Shown: piece by piece, positions 7,239 to 17,800 of the stretch | Position numbering within the stretch: position 1 is the first letter of the stretch | How the letters are laid out: every line of letters starts with the position of its first letter | Origin: DASQPR01 sp963727415 | GTDB lineage: Bacteria > Actinomycetota > Actinomycetes > Mycobacteriales > Micromonosporaceae | DNA length: 64,000 bases | Direction: 5' to 3' | Assembly: GCA_963727415.1 (NCBI GenBank) | Contig: CAVSGF010000003.1 | Span: forward strand, 248,001 to 312,000 | Translations under genes and position numbers: made by a program | Notes under the pieces: model-generated | The model's database searches: none | What the model was told of the DNA's origin: nothing | The model's input: the letters and a program-made list of their open reading frames with translations, nothing else

Positions 7239-8588
7239 ATGACCACCCCCGCCCTGCCCCAGCCGACCGCACGCAACGAGGCTGACCTGCCCCGTGCGTT
7301 CAGCGACTTGGGCCTACCCATGCCCGTCATAGAGGCGCTCGCCACCCAAGGCTTGACCAGTCTGTTCCCCATCCAGGCAGCGACGCTTCCGGACGGCCTC
7401 GCCGGCCGCGACGTGCTCGGCCGGGGCCGTACCGGCTCGGGCAAGACGCTGGCCTTCGGGCTGGCGGTCCTGGCGCGCACCGCACAACTCGGCCGTGCCA
7501 CCGCAACACGGCCGCACGCACTGGTACTCGTACCGACGCGTGAGCTCGCTACCCAGGTGACCACGAGCATCGCCCCGTACGCGCAGGCACTCGGCCTACG
7601 TATCGCCACCGTGGTTGGCGGGGTCGGCATCCAGCCACAGATCACCGTCTTGCGCAGTGGCGTCGACGTACTCGTCGCCACGCCCGGCCGCCTGGAAGAC
7701 CTGATCGCGCGTCGAGCGTGCGACCTTCGCGGCGTACAGATCGCGGTGCTCGACGAAGCCGACCAAATGGCCGACATGGGCTTCCTGCCGGTCGTCACGC
7801 GCCTGTTGGACCAGGTGGCACCCGGCGGCCAGCGGTTGCTGTTCTCCGCCACGCTCGACGGCGACGTCGGCAAGCTTGTTCACCGATTCATGACTGACCC
7901 GGTGCTGCACTCCGCCGACCCGGTCGCCGCGACGGTGGATCGGATGGAACACCATGTGCTGCACCTCGACGACGAGCACAAGCAACGGGTGACCGCCGAG
8001 ATCGCGGCCGGTGACTCGAAGGTCATCATGTTCGTACGCACCAAGCACGGCGCCGACCGGCTGACCAAGCAGCTCGCTCGAGTCGGCGTACGCGCGGCCG
8101 CGATGCATGGCGGCAAAAGCCAGAACGCACGCACCCGAGCGCTCGACTGGCTCAAGGACGGCTCGCTCGACGCGCTGGTTGCTACGAATGTGGCCGCACG
8201 CGGCATCCACATCGACGGCATCGATCTCGTCGTGAACGTCGACCCGCCCACCGAGGCCAAGGACTATCTGCACCGAGGCGGGCGCACGGCACGGGCCGGC
8301 AAGTCCGGCACCGTCGTCACACTCGTCCTGCCCGAACAGCGGCACGAAGTCAAAACCATGATGGCCTCGGTCGGGATCAAGCCGGAAACGACGACCGTAC
8401 GGCCGGGCGACGACAATCTCGTGCGGGTCACCGGTGCGCGGAAACCGACCGGTCGGACGATCGTCCCACCGGCAAAGGCAGCGGCCCAAGCAGCCGCGAA
8501 TCCGTCGCCTCGTCGCCGCCCGAAGTCGGTCGCCGGCGACAGTGCCCGGTCCAGCCGCTCGCGCGGCCGTCGCGGGGGCCGACATTAG
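7239..8588 (+). CDS. DEAD/DEAH-box ATP-dependent RNA helicase
   Basis: A 449-residue superfamily 2 helicase with all motifs in order: Q-motif region (FSDLGLP...FPIQ), Walker A GRTGSGKT (63-70), Ia PTRELATQ, Ib ATPGR, II VLDEAD (DEAD 172-175), III SAT, IV VIMFVRTK, V ATNVAARGIHI, VI HRGGRTARAG. The tail is basic (SRSRGRRGGRH), typical of RhlE-like actinobacterial helicases acting on structured RNA in ribosome assembly, decay or cold adaptation. I chose ATG 7239 because the family begins a few residues before the Q-motif; an ATG at 7074 would add 55 unconserved residues. Two motif variants (ATN for ATD in V, TARAG for TGRAG in VI) are mild. It looks intact amid broken neighbours. Confidence 0.92.
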   Translation: MTTPALPQPTARNEADLPRAFSDLGLPMPVIEALATQGLTSLFPIQAATLPDGLAGRDVLGRGRTGSGKTLAFGLAVLARTAQLGRATATRPHALVLVPTRELATQVTTSIAPYAQALGLRIATVVGGVGIQPQITVLRSGVDVLVATPGRLEDLIARRACDLRGVQIAVLDEADQMADMGFLPVVTRLLDQVAPGGQRLLFSATLDGDVGKLVHRFMTDPVLHSADPVAATVDRMEHHVLHLDDEHKQRVTAEIAAGDSKVIMFVRTKHGADRLTKQLARVGVRAAAMHGGKSQNARTRALDWLKDGSLDALVATNVAARGIHIDGIDLVVNVDPPTEAKDYLHRGGRTARAGKSGTVVTLVLPEQRHEVKTMMASVGIKPETTTVRPGDDNLVRVTGARKPTGRTIVPPAKAAAQAAANPSPRRRPKSVAGDSARSSRSRGRRGGRH

Positions 8589-8615
8589 CCTCGCCATCTG
8601 AGCATGGCCCCGGAG

Positions 8616-10318
8616 CTATGTCCTCATACGCTCGAGCGACTCACGTACCTGGCGTCGCTGTATCTTGCCAATCTCGGTGTGAGGCAGCCGATCGACGACC
8701 ACGATGCGGCGAGGGGCCTTGTAGCCGGCGACGCGTTCCCGGCACCATGTCCGGATCTCTTCAGGGTCGATGTGCGTCCCGTCGGCCGGAACCACGGCTG
8801 CGACCACGTCCTCGCCGCCATCGGCCTTCGGCTCACCGACGACCGCGACGTCCGCGACATCGGGATGGGTGCGCAAGACGTCCTCGACCTCGGAAGGATA
8901 GACGTTGAACCCGCCAGTGATGATCAATTCTTTGATGCGGTCGACAATCGTGACGAAGCCATCGTTGTCCATGACCGCAATGTCGCCGGTGCGGATCCAT
9001 CCATCCGGCATGAGGGTCGCCGCGCTCTCCTCAGGTCGGCGCCAATAGCCGCCGAAGACCTGAGGTCCCTGGATGAGCAACTCTCCTGGCTCACCCACGG
9101 GATGATCAATGGTGGGTTGGTCAGGATCGACGATCCGGACCCTGGTGGACGGGAACGGCACACCCACAGCGCCGGGCCGGCGGGCGGCCGACATCGGGTT
9201 GCCGATTGTGACCGGCGAGGTCTCGGTCATCCCGTAGCCCTCCATGATCATCCCACCGGTCACGTCCTCCCATCGGCGCGCGATCGCGGGCGGAAGCGGC
9301 ATGGCCCCGGATATGGCGTACCGAATCGAGGTCAGGTCGGCGCCGCTGGCACGGGCAGCCTCTGCGAGCCGGTCGAACATCGTTGGCACACCGGGCAGGA
9401 AGGTTGGCGCCCGCCGGCGAGCCGCCGACATAAACTGATCAACGTCGAAGCGCGGCAGCAGCACGAGGCACGCGCCGATCTGGATCGCGAAGGTCAAGCA
9501 CAAGGTGAGGCCGTACGCGTGAAAGAACGGCAGTACAGCGAAGATCGTCTCTTCACCGTCGTGCAAGCCGGGCACCCAGGCTCGGCCTTGAGCCGCGTTG
9601 GCGGCAAGGTTGCGATGGGTCAGGATCGCGCCCTTGGGCGTGCCCGTAGTGCCACCCGTGTACTGCAGCAGCGCAACCTCTTCGACGCCTGGCTGCGGCG
9701 AGCGCGGGTCGAGTGGCCCGGCCGCCGCGACCAGCCGATCCCAGCTCAAAACCCCGGTCGGGCGCCGACCGCTCATCTGAGCACGCATGCGCTTCGCCTT
9801 CGGCGCTGGTAGACGCAAGTGCCAGCCGCTTCGGCCACGGCAAAGCCGAGATCATGTTGACGGCGATGACCGCCGTACCCGGGGCGCGTCCGACGATCGC
9901 CTGGACGGTCTCGGCGAGCTTGTCCCAGCAAATGACGAACCGGGCACCGTGATCGGCGAACTGCCTCGCCAGCTCGTCCCTCGTGTACAGCGGATTGTGC
10001 TCCACCACGATCGCTCGTAGGCGCAGCACGGCGTAGAAGGCGACCACGTGCTGTGGGCAATTGGGCAGCACCAGGGCGATCCGGTCTCCGGCGGTCACAC
10101 CGAGCCGTCGCAGGGCTTCGGCGGCCCGGGCGACCTGCTCCCCCAACTCGCGGTAGGTGGTGGCGGCTCCCATGAAATCGAGGGCTACCTTCGGCCCGTA
10201 CTGTTGCACGGACTCGATCCAGCAACTCCGTCAACGGCATCGTGGGGTCGGGGATGTCGGCCGGCACCCCCGGCGGGTACACGCTTAGCCACGGCCGGTC
10301 CTGGGACGTGGTGCTCAT
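8616..10318 (-). pseudogene. Long-chain fatty-acid-CoA ligase (AMP-binding), two frameshifts
   Basis: Three minus-strand frames in series make one FadD-type enzyme of about 565 residues. The first (10318 to about 10222) starts with MSTTSQDRPWLSVYPPGVP. The second (to about 9818) carries YGPKVALDFMGAATTYRELG and LVLPNCPQHVVAFYAVLRL. The third (9818-8616) carries the AMP-binding P-loop YTGGTTGTPKG, then EGYGMTETSP, GWIRTGDIA, VDRIKELIITGGFNVYP, and the catalytic C-terminal lysine in GKIQRR. Each break is explained by one extra C (near 10222 and 9815). It would adenylate fatty acids and form acyl-CoA. Either two independent mutations or sequencing errors are possible. No partner genes are nearby. 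Confidence 0.85.
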
Positions 10319-10669
10319 ACCTCAGCTTCGCATTGCGGTAAGCCTCGGCGGCGAGAGTTCAGCTGTTCTTCGGCTGCGCCCGGGTATTGGTCACCGAGGT
10401 CACCGCGCTTGCCAGTTCGGCGAATGCATCGCGACCACCTGAGGGCGCGAGGGCCGAGGGCGCTCCAGCCACCAGGTGATGGACTGCGTTAACAGTGCAG
10501 GTGCTCCTTGACCATGTCTGTCAACGACGCCGCTTCTCCCGCGGACCACGTGCTGCCCCTCTTGCCAAAGCGCGGATTGGAACCGGCGGTAATGGTCGAT
10601 GTGTTCGAAGGATGAGAGCCAGCGCTCGCCGGTCGGCCGACCCTCCCTCGGATAGGTATCACCCGGCGG
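10319..10669. other. No recognisable gene
   Basis: About 350 bases between the acyl-CoA ligase start and the truncated metallo-hydrolase. Short open frames exist on both strands, but none matches a family I recognise. It probably carries debris from the rearrangement that removed the hydrolase N-terminus. Confidence 0.4.
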
Positions 10670-11260
10670 GTGCGCACGCTGGCGTTCGCGGTAGTGGTGT
10701 CCCATCTTCATGGCGACCACTTCGGCGGCATCCCGTTCCTGATCTTGCACTGCCAGTTCACCGGTCGTATCCGGCCGCTGACGATTGCCGGACCGGCAGG
10801 TGTCCGGGACCGGGTCGTCGCGGCGATGGAGGTGCTGTTCCCCGGATCCGCTGGCGTGGAGCGGCGGTTCGAGACCCGGTTCGTGGAGATTCCCGGTGAC
10901 CTGCGCCCCGTCCCGGTCGGAGCCGCGACGGTCCGCGCTGCTGACGTGGTCCATGCCAGTGGAGCCCCGCCGCTGGCGCTGCGGGTCGAGCTCGACGGCA
11001 AGACGCTGGCCTATTCCGGCGACACCGAGTGGACCGAAGCCCTGACGGACGTTTCGCGGGACGCGGATGTGTTCATCTGCGAGGCCTACACGTTCGCCAA
11101 AAGGGTCCGCTACCACCTGGACTACGCAAGCCTGCGCGAGCGTCTTCCGCATATCAGAGCCCGCCGGGTCGTCGTGACCCACATGTCGGCCGACATGCTG
11201 GACCACGCCTCGCAACTGGAGGTGACCGCCGCGCACGACGGGCTGGAACTCGTGCTGTAG
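10670..11260 (+). pseudogene. MBL-fold metallo-hydrolase lacking its N-terminus
   Basis: The frame opens at once with VVSHLHGDHFGGIPF, the HxHxDH zinc motif. It continues with LAYSGDTEWTEAL (metal-bridging Asp) and the C-terminal VVVTHMSADML histidine. Family members (ribonuclease Z-like / small MBL hydrolases) have about 55 residues before the HxHxDH strand, including the first beta strands and an LIDCGA turn. Upstream DNA in this frame has stops and no such sequence. The gene is therefore 5'-truncated, although translation from the GTG at 10670 would still give 196 residues. Confidence 0.75.
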
Positions 11261-11389
11261 GAGGGACGGGCCACGGTGGCACCTTGCCGTTGATGAGCCG
11301 CAGGTCGGAGCCTCGGGAATGGCCGCCAGCCGGACCCCGTCAAAGCTGGTGTGAACACCTGCTGGGCCTTGGGTGGGCGCTGGTATCTT

Positions 11390-11901
11390 CCGGTCGAAGA
11401 TCTTGACCATCGCTTCCGCCGGCTTGACCCAGGCGATACGGGCCGAGCGTGCTCGTGCGTTCGTGGCCGGTAGGCGCCCGGCTGGCGGCGCCGGGAGATG
11501 TCGACGCCTGAGCCGTCTGGCATCGAGCGGGCGATGACGGCGATAAACTGGCGGTCGCCGGGGCAGGCGTTGCTCGCGCGCGTCGTCGCCGGAGGCGGGG
11601 TTGTCACCGGACGCCGGGGAGTGCCGTGACCAGCATTCATCGAACCGGTAAAGCGCGGCACCTTAACGCGAACGCGCGCGGCGATCGACCTGTCAATTCT
11701 ATGCGCCGACGTGCCGGCACCCACGGCGAAGTCGCCGGTGGCACCGAAACCGCGCTGAAACAGGCCGGTACCGGTGTGCGCCCAGTGACGTGGTGGGCGC
11801 TGGCTTGCTGCGGCCTCATCCCGATACTGCTGCCCTCGGCCTGGCTGATCGCCGAGGCGCTGCAGCCCCCGTCGTATGACCCCATTCGTCAAACGGTCAG
11901 C
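11390..11901 (+). repeat. Direct repeat copy B (intact parent copy)
   Basis: The full-length counterpart of 5862-6203. It spans the region upstream of the DUF998 gene and its first 92 codons. Copy A carries an internal deletion relative to this one. The two are direct repeats about 5.5 kb apart enclosing Rhs tip 2, the helicase, the acyl-CoA ligase remnant and the MBL remnant. Confidence 0.85.
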
Positions 11902-12393
11902 GTTCTGGCCGGGCACGCAGCGGAGCACCGATGGATCGTGACGGTCGCTCTGATCGCTGTCGGACTCTGCTACTTCGCCGCCGCCGCCGGCCTCAGTGTC
12001 GTGCGCCTGCGCGCCCGTGTCGGTCTGGTCGTCTCGGGGGTGGCCGCGATCGGCGTTGCGTTGTGCCCGGAACCCGTCGTCGGAAGCACCGCACAGCACA
12101 TGGTCTTTACCACCATCGGAGCCACCTCCATCGCGCTGTGGCCGGCGCTGACCGTGCAGCAGAACTCACCGGCGTCGGTCCTGGTCAGCACACCGGTCGC
12201 AGCCGCTGCCACGGTTGTGTTCCTGGTCATGCTCGGCTGGCTCTACGTCGAGGCACACGGCGGTGACGCGCTCGGCCTGGTCGAGCGGTTGGACTCATCG
12301 GTTCAGATCGCATGGCCGTTCCTGGTCGCGGTGACCCTACGGGGCAGGCGCGGCGGCGGCATCGCGCGCGGGCGTGCCCCGCTGACCGACTGA
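11626..12393 (+). CDS. DUF998 domain-containing membrane protein
   Basis: A 255-residue integral membrane protein with about six hydrophobic segments after a 50-residue hydrophilic N-terminus. DUF998 hallmarks are SYDPIRQTVSVLAGHAAEHRW after TM1 and a C-terminal WLYVEAHGG-x-GLVERL. The biochemical role of the family is unknown; members occur widely in actinobacteria. The start used is GTG 11626. An internal start near codon 50 would shorten the hydrophilic N-terminus and is possible. The 5' part is duplicated at 6082-6203. Confidence 0.78.
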   Translation: MTSIHRTGKARHLNANARGDRPVNSMRRRAGTHGEVAGGTETALKQAGTGVRPVTWWALACCGLIPILLPSAWLIAEALQPPSYDPIRQTVSVLAGHAAEHRWIVTVALIAVGLCYFAAAAGLSVVRLRARVGLVVSGVAAIGVALCPEPVVGSTAQHMVFTTIGATSIALWPALTVQQNSPASVLVSTPVAAAATVVFLVMLGWLYVEAHGGDALGLVERLDSSVQIAWPFLVAVTLRGRRGGGIARGRAPLTD

Positions 12394-12467
12394 TCGCCAG
12401 GGACCTGGCGGATTCGATGGTCGCCAGGCTGTTCGGCGGGAATGTGCAGCCGTTGGCTGGGGCGGAC

Positions 12468-12752
12468 TCAGTCGCGAGCGCCGATCGTAGCGCCGGCGGC
12501 GTGGAACAGACCCATCGGCAACGCACCGACGGCCAGGCCGAGCAGCGCCCAGCCGGGATGCCGCACCGGGTGCGCGCCCCACAGGCATAGCCCGGCAAGC
12601 GCCAGGCCCGACCAGCCGGCGAGCACGTTGACCACTGGGGATGATCCGAAAACGGTCGGGAACCGTTGCGCCGTGATGCCCTTGGTGAAGTGCGGATACG
12701 CGTTGGCTCCCAGCACGCCGGCCAGCAACGCCAGCAGTATGGCCTGCCACAT
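12468..12752 (-). CDS. Small membrane protein, about 94 residues
   Basis: ATG 12752 follows GGAACGGAGACGGAC (Shine-Dalgarno GGAG). The protein has three hydrophobic segments: about 3-18 (AILLALLAGVLGAN), 40-60 (VNVLAGWSGLALAGLCLWGA) and 66-92. It resembles small uncharacterised actinobacterial membrane proteins with a conserved YPHFTKGI loop. It is divergent from a TetR gene across a repeat-containing promoter (12753-12856), so it is a likely target of that regulator. Its function is unknown. Confidence 0.7.
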   Translation of the reverse strand: MWQAILLALLAGVLGANAYPHFTKGITAQRFPTVFGSSPVVNVLAGWSGLALAGLCLWGAHPVRHPGWALLGLAVGALPMGLFHAAGATIGARD

Positions 12753-12806
12753 GTCCGTCTCCGTTCCGTTGCCGTGGAGCCTGCTGTCCCTACAATCGGA
12801 CTTGTG

Positions 12807-12843
12807 ACTCCGGTTAGAGAATACGGACTGATCACTCCGGTTA
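12807..12843. promoter_or_regulatory. Paired ACTCCGGTTA repeats, TetR operator candidate
   Basis: ACTCCGGTTA occurs at 12807-12816 and again at 12834-12843, 27 bp apart. The outer flanks CTTGTGAC (12801-12808) and GTTACAAG (12840-12847) form an inverted repeat with one mismatch. It sits in the divergent promoter between the small membrane protein and the TetR gene. Operator function is inferred. Confidence 0.6.
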
Positions 12844-12856
12844 CAAGAGGCCCTCG

Positions 12857-13417
12857 GTGACGGCTCCCCGGCCGCTGCGCGCCGACGCCCAGCGAAACCG
12901 CGCGCGAGTGCTGGCCGCCGCAGAGCAGGTCTTTGCCGAGCGAGGCACCGCAGCCTCGACCGAGGAAGTCGCCCGCGCGGCCGGCGTCGGTGTCGGTACC
13001 GTCTTCCGGCATTTCCCCAGTAAGGAGGCGTTGCTGCGGGCGCTTGTCGTCCGGCGCCTTGCCCTGGTCGCCGCCGACGCCCGCGAGCACGCCACGTCGC
13101 CGGATGCGGGAGCGGCCTTCTTCGACTTCTTCGCCGCCGTCGTCCGTGGCTCGGCAGCCAAACTCGAACTCGTGGACGCACTGACCGAACTGGGCATCCA
13201 TCCCGACGATGCGGTCGCGCCGATCGCAGAAGAGGTGACCGAAGCCCTGACCGCTCTACTCCAGCGGGCTCAGCGGGCCGGGTCGGTGCGCCAGGACATC
13301 GAAGTCAGAGACGTCATCGCCCTGCTGGCGGGCGCCTCTCAAGCCCGCCGCTACGCTCCCGACGACCGGCCACTAGCCATCATTCTCGACGGCCTGCGCG
13401 CTCCAAGCACCCAATAA
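12857..13417 (+). CDS. TetR/AcrR family transcriptional regulator
   Basis: A 186-residue repressor. The HTH spans about residues 8-55 (RVLAAAEQVFAERGTAAST, GVGVGTVFRHFPSKEALL). A C-terminal helical ligand-binding domain of the SbtR-like type follows (AFFDFFAAVVRGSA...). GTG 12857 has AGAGG at good spacing and the next in-frame residues fit the family. It is divergent from the small membrane gene, and its own promoter contains the repeated ACTCCGGTTA element, suggesting autoregulation. Confidence 0.88.
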   Translation: MTAPRPLRADAQRNRARVLAAAEQVFAERGTAASTEEVARAAGVGVGTVFRHFPSKEALLRALVVRRLALVAADAREHATSPDAGAAFFDFFAAVVRGSAAKLELVDALTELGIHPDDAVAPIAEEVTEALTALLQRAQRAGSVRQDIEVRDVIALLAGASQARRYAPDDRPLAIILDGLRAPSTQ

Positions 13418-13494
13418 CGCCCTTCGGCGGACCCGCCGCTCGGCCACCAGGCCAGGCAAGCTTGCTGCCCGATTCCCGAGGTTCCCCCGCTGAC

Positions 13495-13537
13495 GGTACT
13501 TATATCCGACTGTGTCACCTATCCGCGTGTAAGTACC
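13495..13537. promoter_or_regulatory. Inverted repeat GGTACTTA / TAAGTACC
   Basis: Perfect 8-bp inverted repeat at 13495-13502 and 13530-13537, upstream of the lactonase-like gene. The half-site spacing of 35 bp suggests two separate binding half-sites rather than a hairpin. No regulator is assigned. Confidence 0.35.
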
Positions 13538-13626
13538 TCGTATCCAAGCGTCGTACACGCTCCTTCCCGCACGCTCGGAATCGGACTAGGACCATCAAAC
13601 GATTTCATGAGGGATGAAGGAACGTT

Positions 13627-14790
13627 ATGGTTAGAAAGGGAACTATCGGGCTGGCCGCAGTGGCGGTAGCGGCATCGGTGCTGGTCGGAGCTGGACCAGC
13701 CGCAGCCAGCCCCAAGTACACGAAGCACCATCGGACGCATGCCGTGTTCGTGCAGACGAACAGGGCTGCCGGCAATACCGTGAAGGTCTTCAAACAAGCA
13801 GCCGACGGGACACTCAGCTCCGCGGGCCCGGAGGTCCCCACCGGCGGCCTGGGCGGCGCCACGGTCGGGGCCCCTGGTGACGCCCTCTCCTCGCAGGGGT
13901 CACTGGTCTACCGCGACGGTCTGCTGTTCGCGGTCAACGCCGGAAGCAACACAGTCAGCGTGCTTCGCGTCAATGGCCTGCACCTGACGCTCCTCCAGCA
14001 GATCTCCTCGGGTGGTCTGTTCCCGGTCAGCATCGCGGTCCGCGACAACCTGGCGTTCGTCGTCAACGGAGGTGGGACCGGCACGATCCAGGGCTATCGG
14101 CTCCACAATGGCAGGTTGCACCTGATCCCCGGTGACAACCGCCAGCTCGGGCTCAGCAACACCAACCCGCCGGCCTTCCTGACCTCGCCGGGCCAGGTGG
14201 GGATCAGCCCGAACGGCCAGTGGGCCTTCGTAACGATGAAGGGCTTCGCCGGTACCAACGGCAGCAACATCATCAACACGTTCCGCATCAACCACAACGG
14301 CCTGTTGTCGGCCACACCGGTCGCCAGCCCCAGTGCGACCCCGGTGCCGTTCGCGTTCACCTTCCAGACACCGAACCGGCTGGTCGTCGCCGAAGCAGGC
14401 GCCTCAACCGTCACCACCTACAAGCGTGTCGGGCGAGGGCAGCTGACACCGATCGGCTCAGCCCCGAGCGGGCAGGCAGCACTGTGCTGGATCCTGCAGG
14501 TCGACGGCTTCTACTTCACCACCAACACCGCGAGCAACACGGTCAGTAGCTATCGCGTACGGCCCAACGGGCAGCCAGTGCTCCTCGATGGTGCCGCCGC
14601 CACGACCGCCGCCGCACCGATCGACATGACCGAGAGCGCAGGTTTCCTCTACGTCGAAAGTGGTAACGGGGGCTCGGTTGAGGTCTACGCGATAAGCAAC
14701 GCCGGCTCGCTGACGCTGCTTCAAACCGTGACCGATGGGCTACCGGTCTTCAGTAACGGCATCGGCATCGAAGGAATCGCCTCCTCCTGA
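13627..14790 (+). CDS. Secreted lactonase-like seven-bladed beta-propeller protein
   Basis: A 387-residue protein. A Sec signal peptide (residues 1-27) ends at PAAAS. Repeated propeller blades of the YVTN/3-carboxymuconate cyclase type follow, seen as NTVSVLRVNG, GTIQGYRLHNG, NIINTFRINHNG, STVTTYKRVG, NTVSSYRVRPNG and SVEVYAISNAG, each a strand pair of the form name-x-V-x-x-Y/F-x-V-x-x-x-G. The family includes 6-phosphogluconolactonase-like enzymes, but extracellular members are mostly of unknown substrate. A good GAAGGA Shine-Dalgarno precedes ATG. It converges with the glucodextranase gene across a shared hairpin. Confidence 0.85.
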   Translation: MVRKGTIGLAAVAVAASVLVGAGPAAASPKYTKHHRTHAVFVQTNRAAGNTVKVFKQAADGTLSSAGPEVPTGGLGGATVGAPGDALSSQGSLVYRDGLLFAVNAGSNTVSVLRVNGLHLTLLQQISSGGLFPVSIAVRDNLAFVVNGGGTGTIQGYRLHNGRLHLIPGDNRQLGLSNTNPPAFLTSPGQVGISPNGQWAFVTMKGFAGTNGSNIINTFRINHNGLLSATPVASPSATPVPFAFTFQTPNRLVVAEAGASTVTTYKRVGRGQLTPIGSAPSGQAALCWILQVDGFYFTTNTASNTVSSYRVRPNGQPVLLDGAAATTAAAPIDMTESAGFLYVESGNGGSVEVYAISNAGSLTLLQTVTDGLPVFSNGIGIEGIASS

Positions 14791-14801
14791 CCCCGCACCC
14801 A

Positions 14802-14836
14802 GCTGGTCCCGGCTCCATCATTGGGCCGGGACCAGC
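14802..14836. terminator. Bidirectional terminator hairpin, 12-bp stem
   Basis: GCTGGTCCCGGC (14802-14813) and GCCGGGACCAGC (14825-14836) are perfect inverted repeats in the 61-bp gap between two convergent genes. Confidence 0.75.
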
Positions 14837-14851
14837 GTGCGCCCGCATCAG

Positions 14852-17800
14852 TTAGGGGACGGGAACTCCCTGGATCGTGACCGGGCCTCCGGTTGGATCC
14901 AGCTCGTCCGACTGGTTCACACCGCTGGGCGTGATCACGTCCATGGCTTTCGGCACGGTGTTCGGGTTGACCGAACAGATCGGGGACGAGCCACCCGACT
15001 CGCAGACACCGAACAGGTACGCCTGGGGCGTAGCCGCGAAACCCCGCGCCTGGTCCGGGCTGAACCCGTCCTGACCGGTCAGCACCACCGTGAACGACCA
15101 ACCCGACGTGGGCGTGCCGAACTGCGCCTCCGGCAGGGCGACAGTGATCGTGTTGGTCACCGTGGAGGCCACCACGGCGGTCACCGAACCTTTGCCACTA
15201 CCGTTGGCATCCACCCAGACCGGTGCCGCGAACCCCTGAATCTCCAGGCGCTCGCTCCACGCGTCCTGGCTCGCGATGGAGTAGTTGCGGCTTGCGAACG
15301 GCGCCGCGGTCGAGGTCGGGTCGGTCCCGCCGGTATGCACGTACACATCGAGCAGTTGCGCGCCGATGGTGTTGCCGAACGTCGGCGTCAGCTTGTCGAC
15401 CGTGGTGCGCAGATACACCACGCCGTCCTTGGTCAGCACCTGGAACCTGGTGATGTCGAAGGAGCCGGCGCTGAAGTCCGACGCGGTCGGATACGCGTAC
15501 GTGCCTGGGCCATTGTCGTCACCCGTCGGATCCGTGGTGTCCAGCACGACCGTGCCACCGACCAGGTCGCCGACGACCGAAGTGCGCGCGACGCCGGTGC
15601 CACTCGCCGTCGTTGCGGCCACGGTGATGACGTTCGCGCCGAAACCCACCGGCACGGACGCGGAGAATGCGCCCGAGCCGTCGGCGGTGGTCTCCACAGT
15701 CGCCGCCGTGCCGGCCACGTCCGTGTCCACCGCGCTGATCGTTACCGTGGCGCCAGGAGCGGTGACGCCGGTGACGGTGCTGGTGCTGCCGCCAGCCGTC
15801 GACCCCGGAGCCGGCGCCGTGATCGTCACGGGCACGCTGGCCGGCGGAGCGTGGGTCACGTACCGATCCGTCGTGATGGTCGGCCGATCCACCAGCTTGC
15901 CCTTGCCGAGGTCCATGATGAGGCGAAGCTCCTGCGCCTGGGCCCAGGTGAGCGGCGCCGCCGACCCGGCCGGCTGGCCGTTGGCGAAGCCGATCGACGC
16001 GGTGGTCGGGTCCGAGCCGAACGGCGCGGCCGGCAGCGCCGGATCCTCCCACACCTGCTCGGGCACCAAGCCCGCACCGGATGCGGAGTCGACCATGAAC
16101 GCCAGCTGCGCACCCGCGGCCGAGGCGTCGCCGGTCAGCAGGTGCGACTCAGCGCGCTCGCCGGAGAGCACGGGCCACAGGTGGCCGGTGCCGGTTCCGT
16201 TCGTCGGCCACGGCTGACCGGGGTTCGAGCAGCTCGACTGGCTCGGCTGGTAGCAGTCGCCGTACCCATCGGCGCTGCCATTCGCGGCGTCGGTGCCATA
16301 CCGGTAATACCCCGTGCCGGTCGATGTGGACACGGCGATCTGCTTGTCCACCACGGTCAGGGAGTTGAGGTAGTCGGAATCGCTCGGCGATAGCTCACCG
16401 AGGCGGACCAGCTCCTGGAAGCCTCCGTCGACCACGGCTCGCTGATCGAAGCTGCCCTGCACGCCGTTGCCCAGGCCGTACGAGATGGCACTGTTCGGGT
16501 CACCGGTCTTGGACAGCCGGATGAAGTACGGGTCCGACGAGTACGGGCCGGTGCTCGTCACCGTCCAGGACTTGACGTTGCGCTGGAACTCGTCGGCGAC
16601 GGCGAGATAGAGCCGGGCGTCGGCGTCATCGTGCTGTCTGGTCGCGATCTTCGCGGCGGCGACCAGTCCCGCGATCTCGGATGCGATGGTCGAGGGCGAG
16701 TACCCGTTCTGCTCCTCCCAGCGCTCGACGCCGAAGGACGGCCCGTGCGTGACCACGAAGTCGGCGGCGGGCTTGATGTGGTCGGTCCACAGTGCGGCGT
16801 CGCCGCCCAGGCCGGAGAGGTATGCCATCAAGATCGGGTACGAGGTCTCGTCCAGTTGGTCGCCGCCGGTGTCCGGGGCCACCTTGCCGTTGATCAGCGA
16901 GTTGCGCGGCATCTCACCGGTCGGCAACTGTTGCCTCTCGAAGAGGAACCGGGTCGCGGCCCGCGCCGTTGCCACGTCTCCGTCGGCCATGAAGCCGGTG
17001 AAAGCCTCGTACAGGTCACGCGCGAAGACCTCCCGATAGGAGCCGAAGTAGACAGGCTTGCCGCCGATCAGCGCGCCGGCGCTCACGGCCTGACCCCAGG
17101 GGCTCGCCAGGGACGCCACCACGGCCCCCGGGAAGGTCTTGTCCTCGCTCGCCTTGAGCACATTGGCGCTCAGGTAATAGCTGGTCAGCGTCTTCGCCGG
17201 CGTCAGACCAGGAATGGTCGGCTTTGGCCTGGCAAGCCCGGCGTCGTACTTGACCCAGCCCGCCAGGTACGCGGCAAGGCTCAACCCGAACGAGTGGTTC
17301 GCCTTGGCTGTCGACACCGATTGCGACGCGGTGCGGCCGAACCCGAGGCTCAAGTCGTACCAGCCGGAGACGCTGCGGCGCAGCTGCTCGGTGACGACGA
17401 TGTGCCCATCCGGGGCGCTGCCGTACCGGTCCGTGAGGGCGTGATCAGCGTCCAGCTGGGACAGCCCGTCAGAAACGCTGCCCGCGTACCCGACGGAGGC
17501 TGCTTGCGCCTGCGGCGACCAGAGCGCCATGTACGTCGGGACCGCGTACCCGCGGTTGGTCGCTTGACTCACCGTCGATGCGTCGCCCACCACGCCGACG
17601 TCGCCGACCACCGAGCCGGTGTCCGCTCCGCCGTTGTCGGAGCCACCGCCACCGTTGCCGTTCACGTGCGCGTCAAGGTACGCGTACACCTGAAGGCTGT
17701 TGCTGTTTTTGCCCTTGATCCGGGTGCGCATCAGGACCGCGTCGCGTGCCGGGTCGGCGATGTACGTGGTGACGAGCTGATATCCGTGCGCCTGGCTGGA

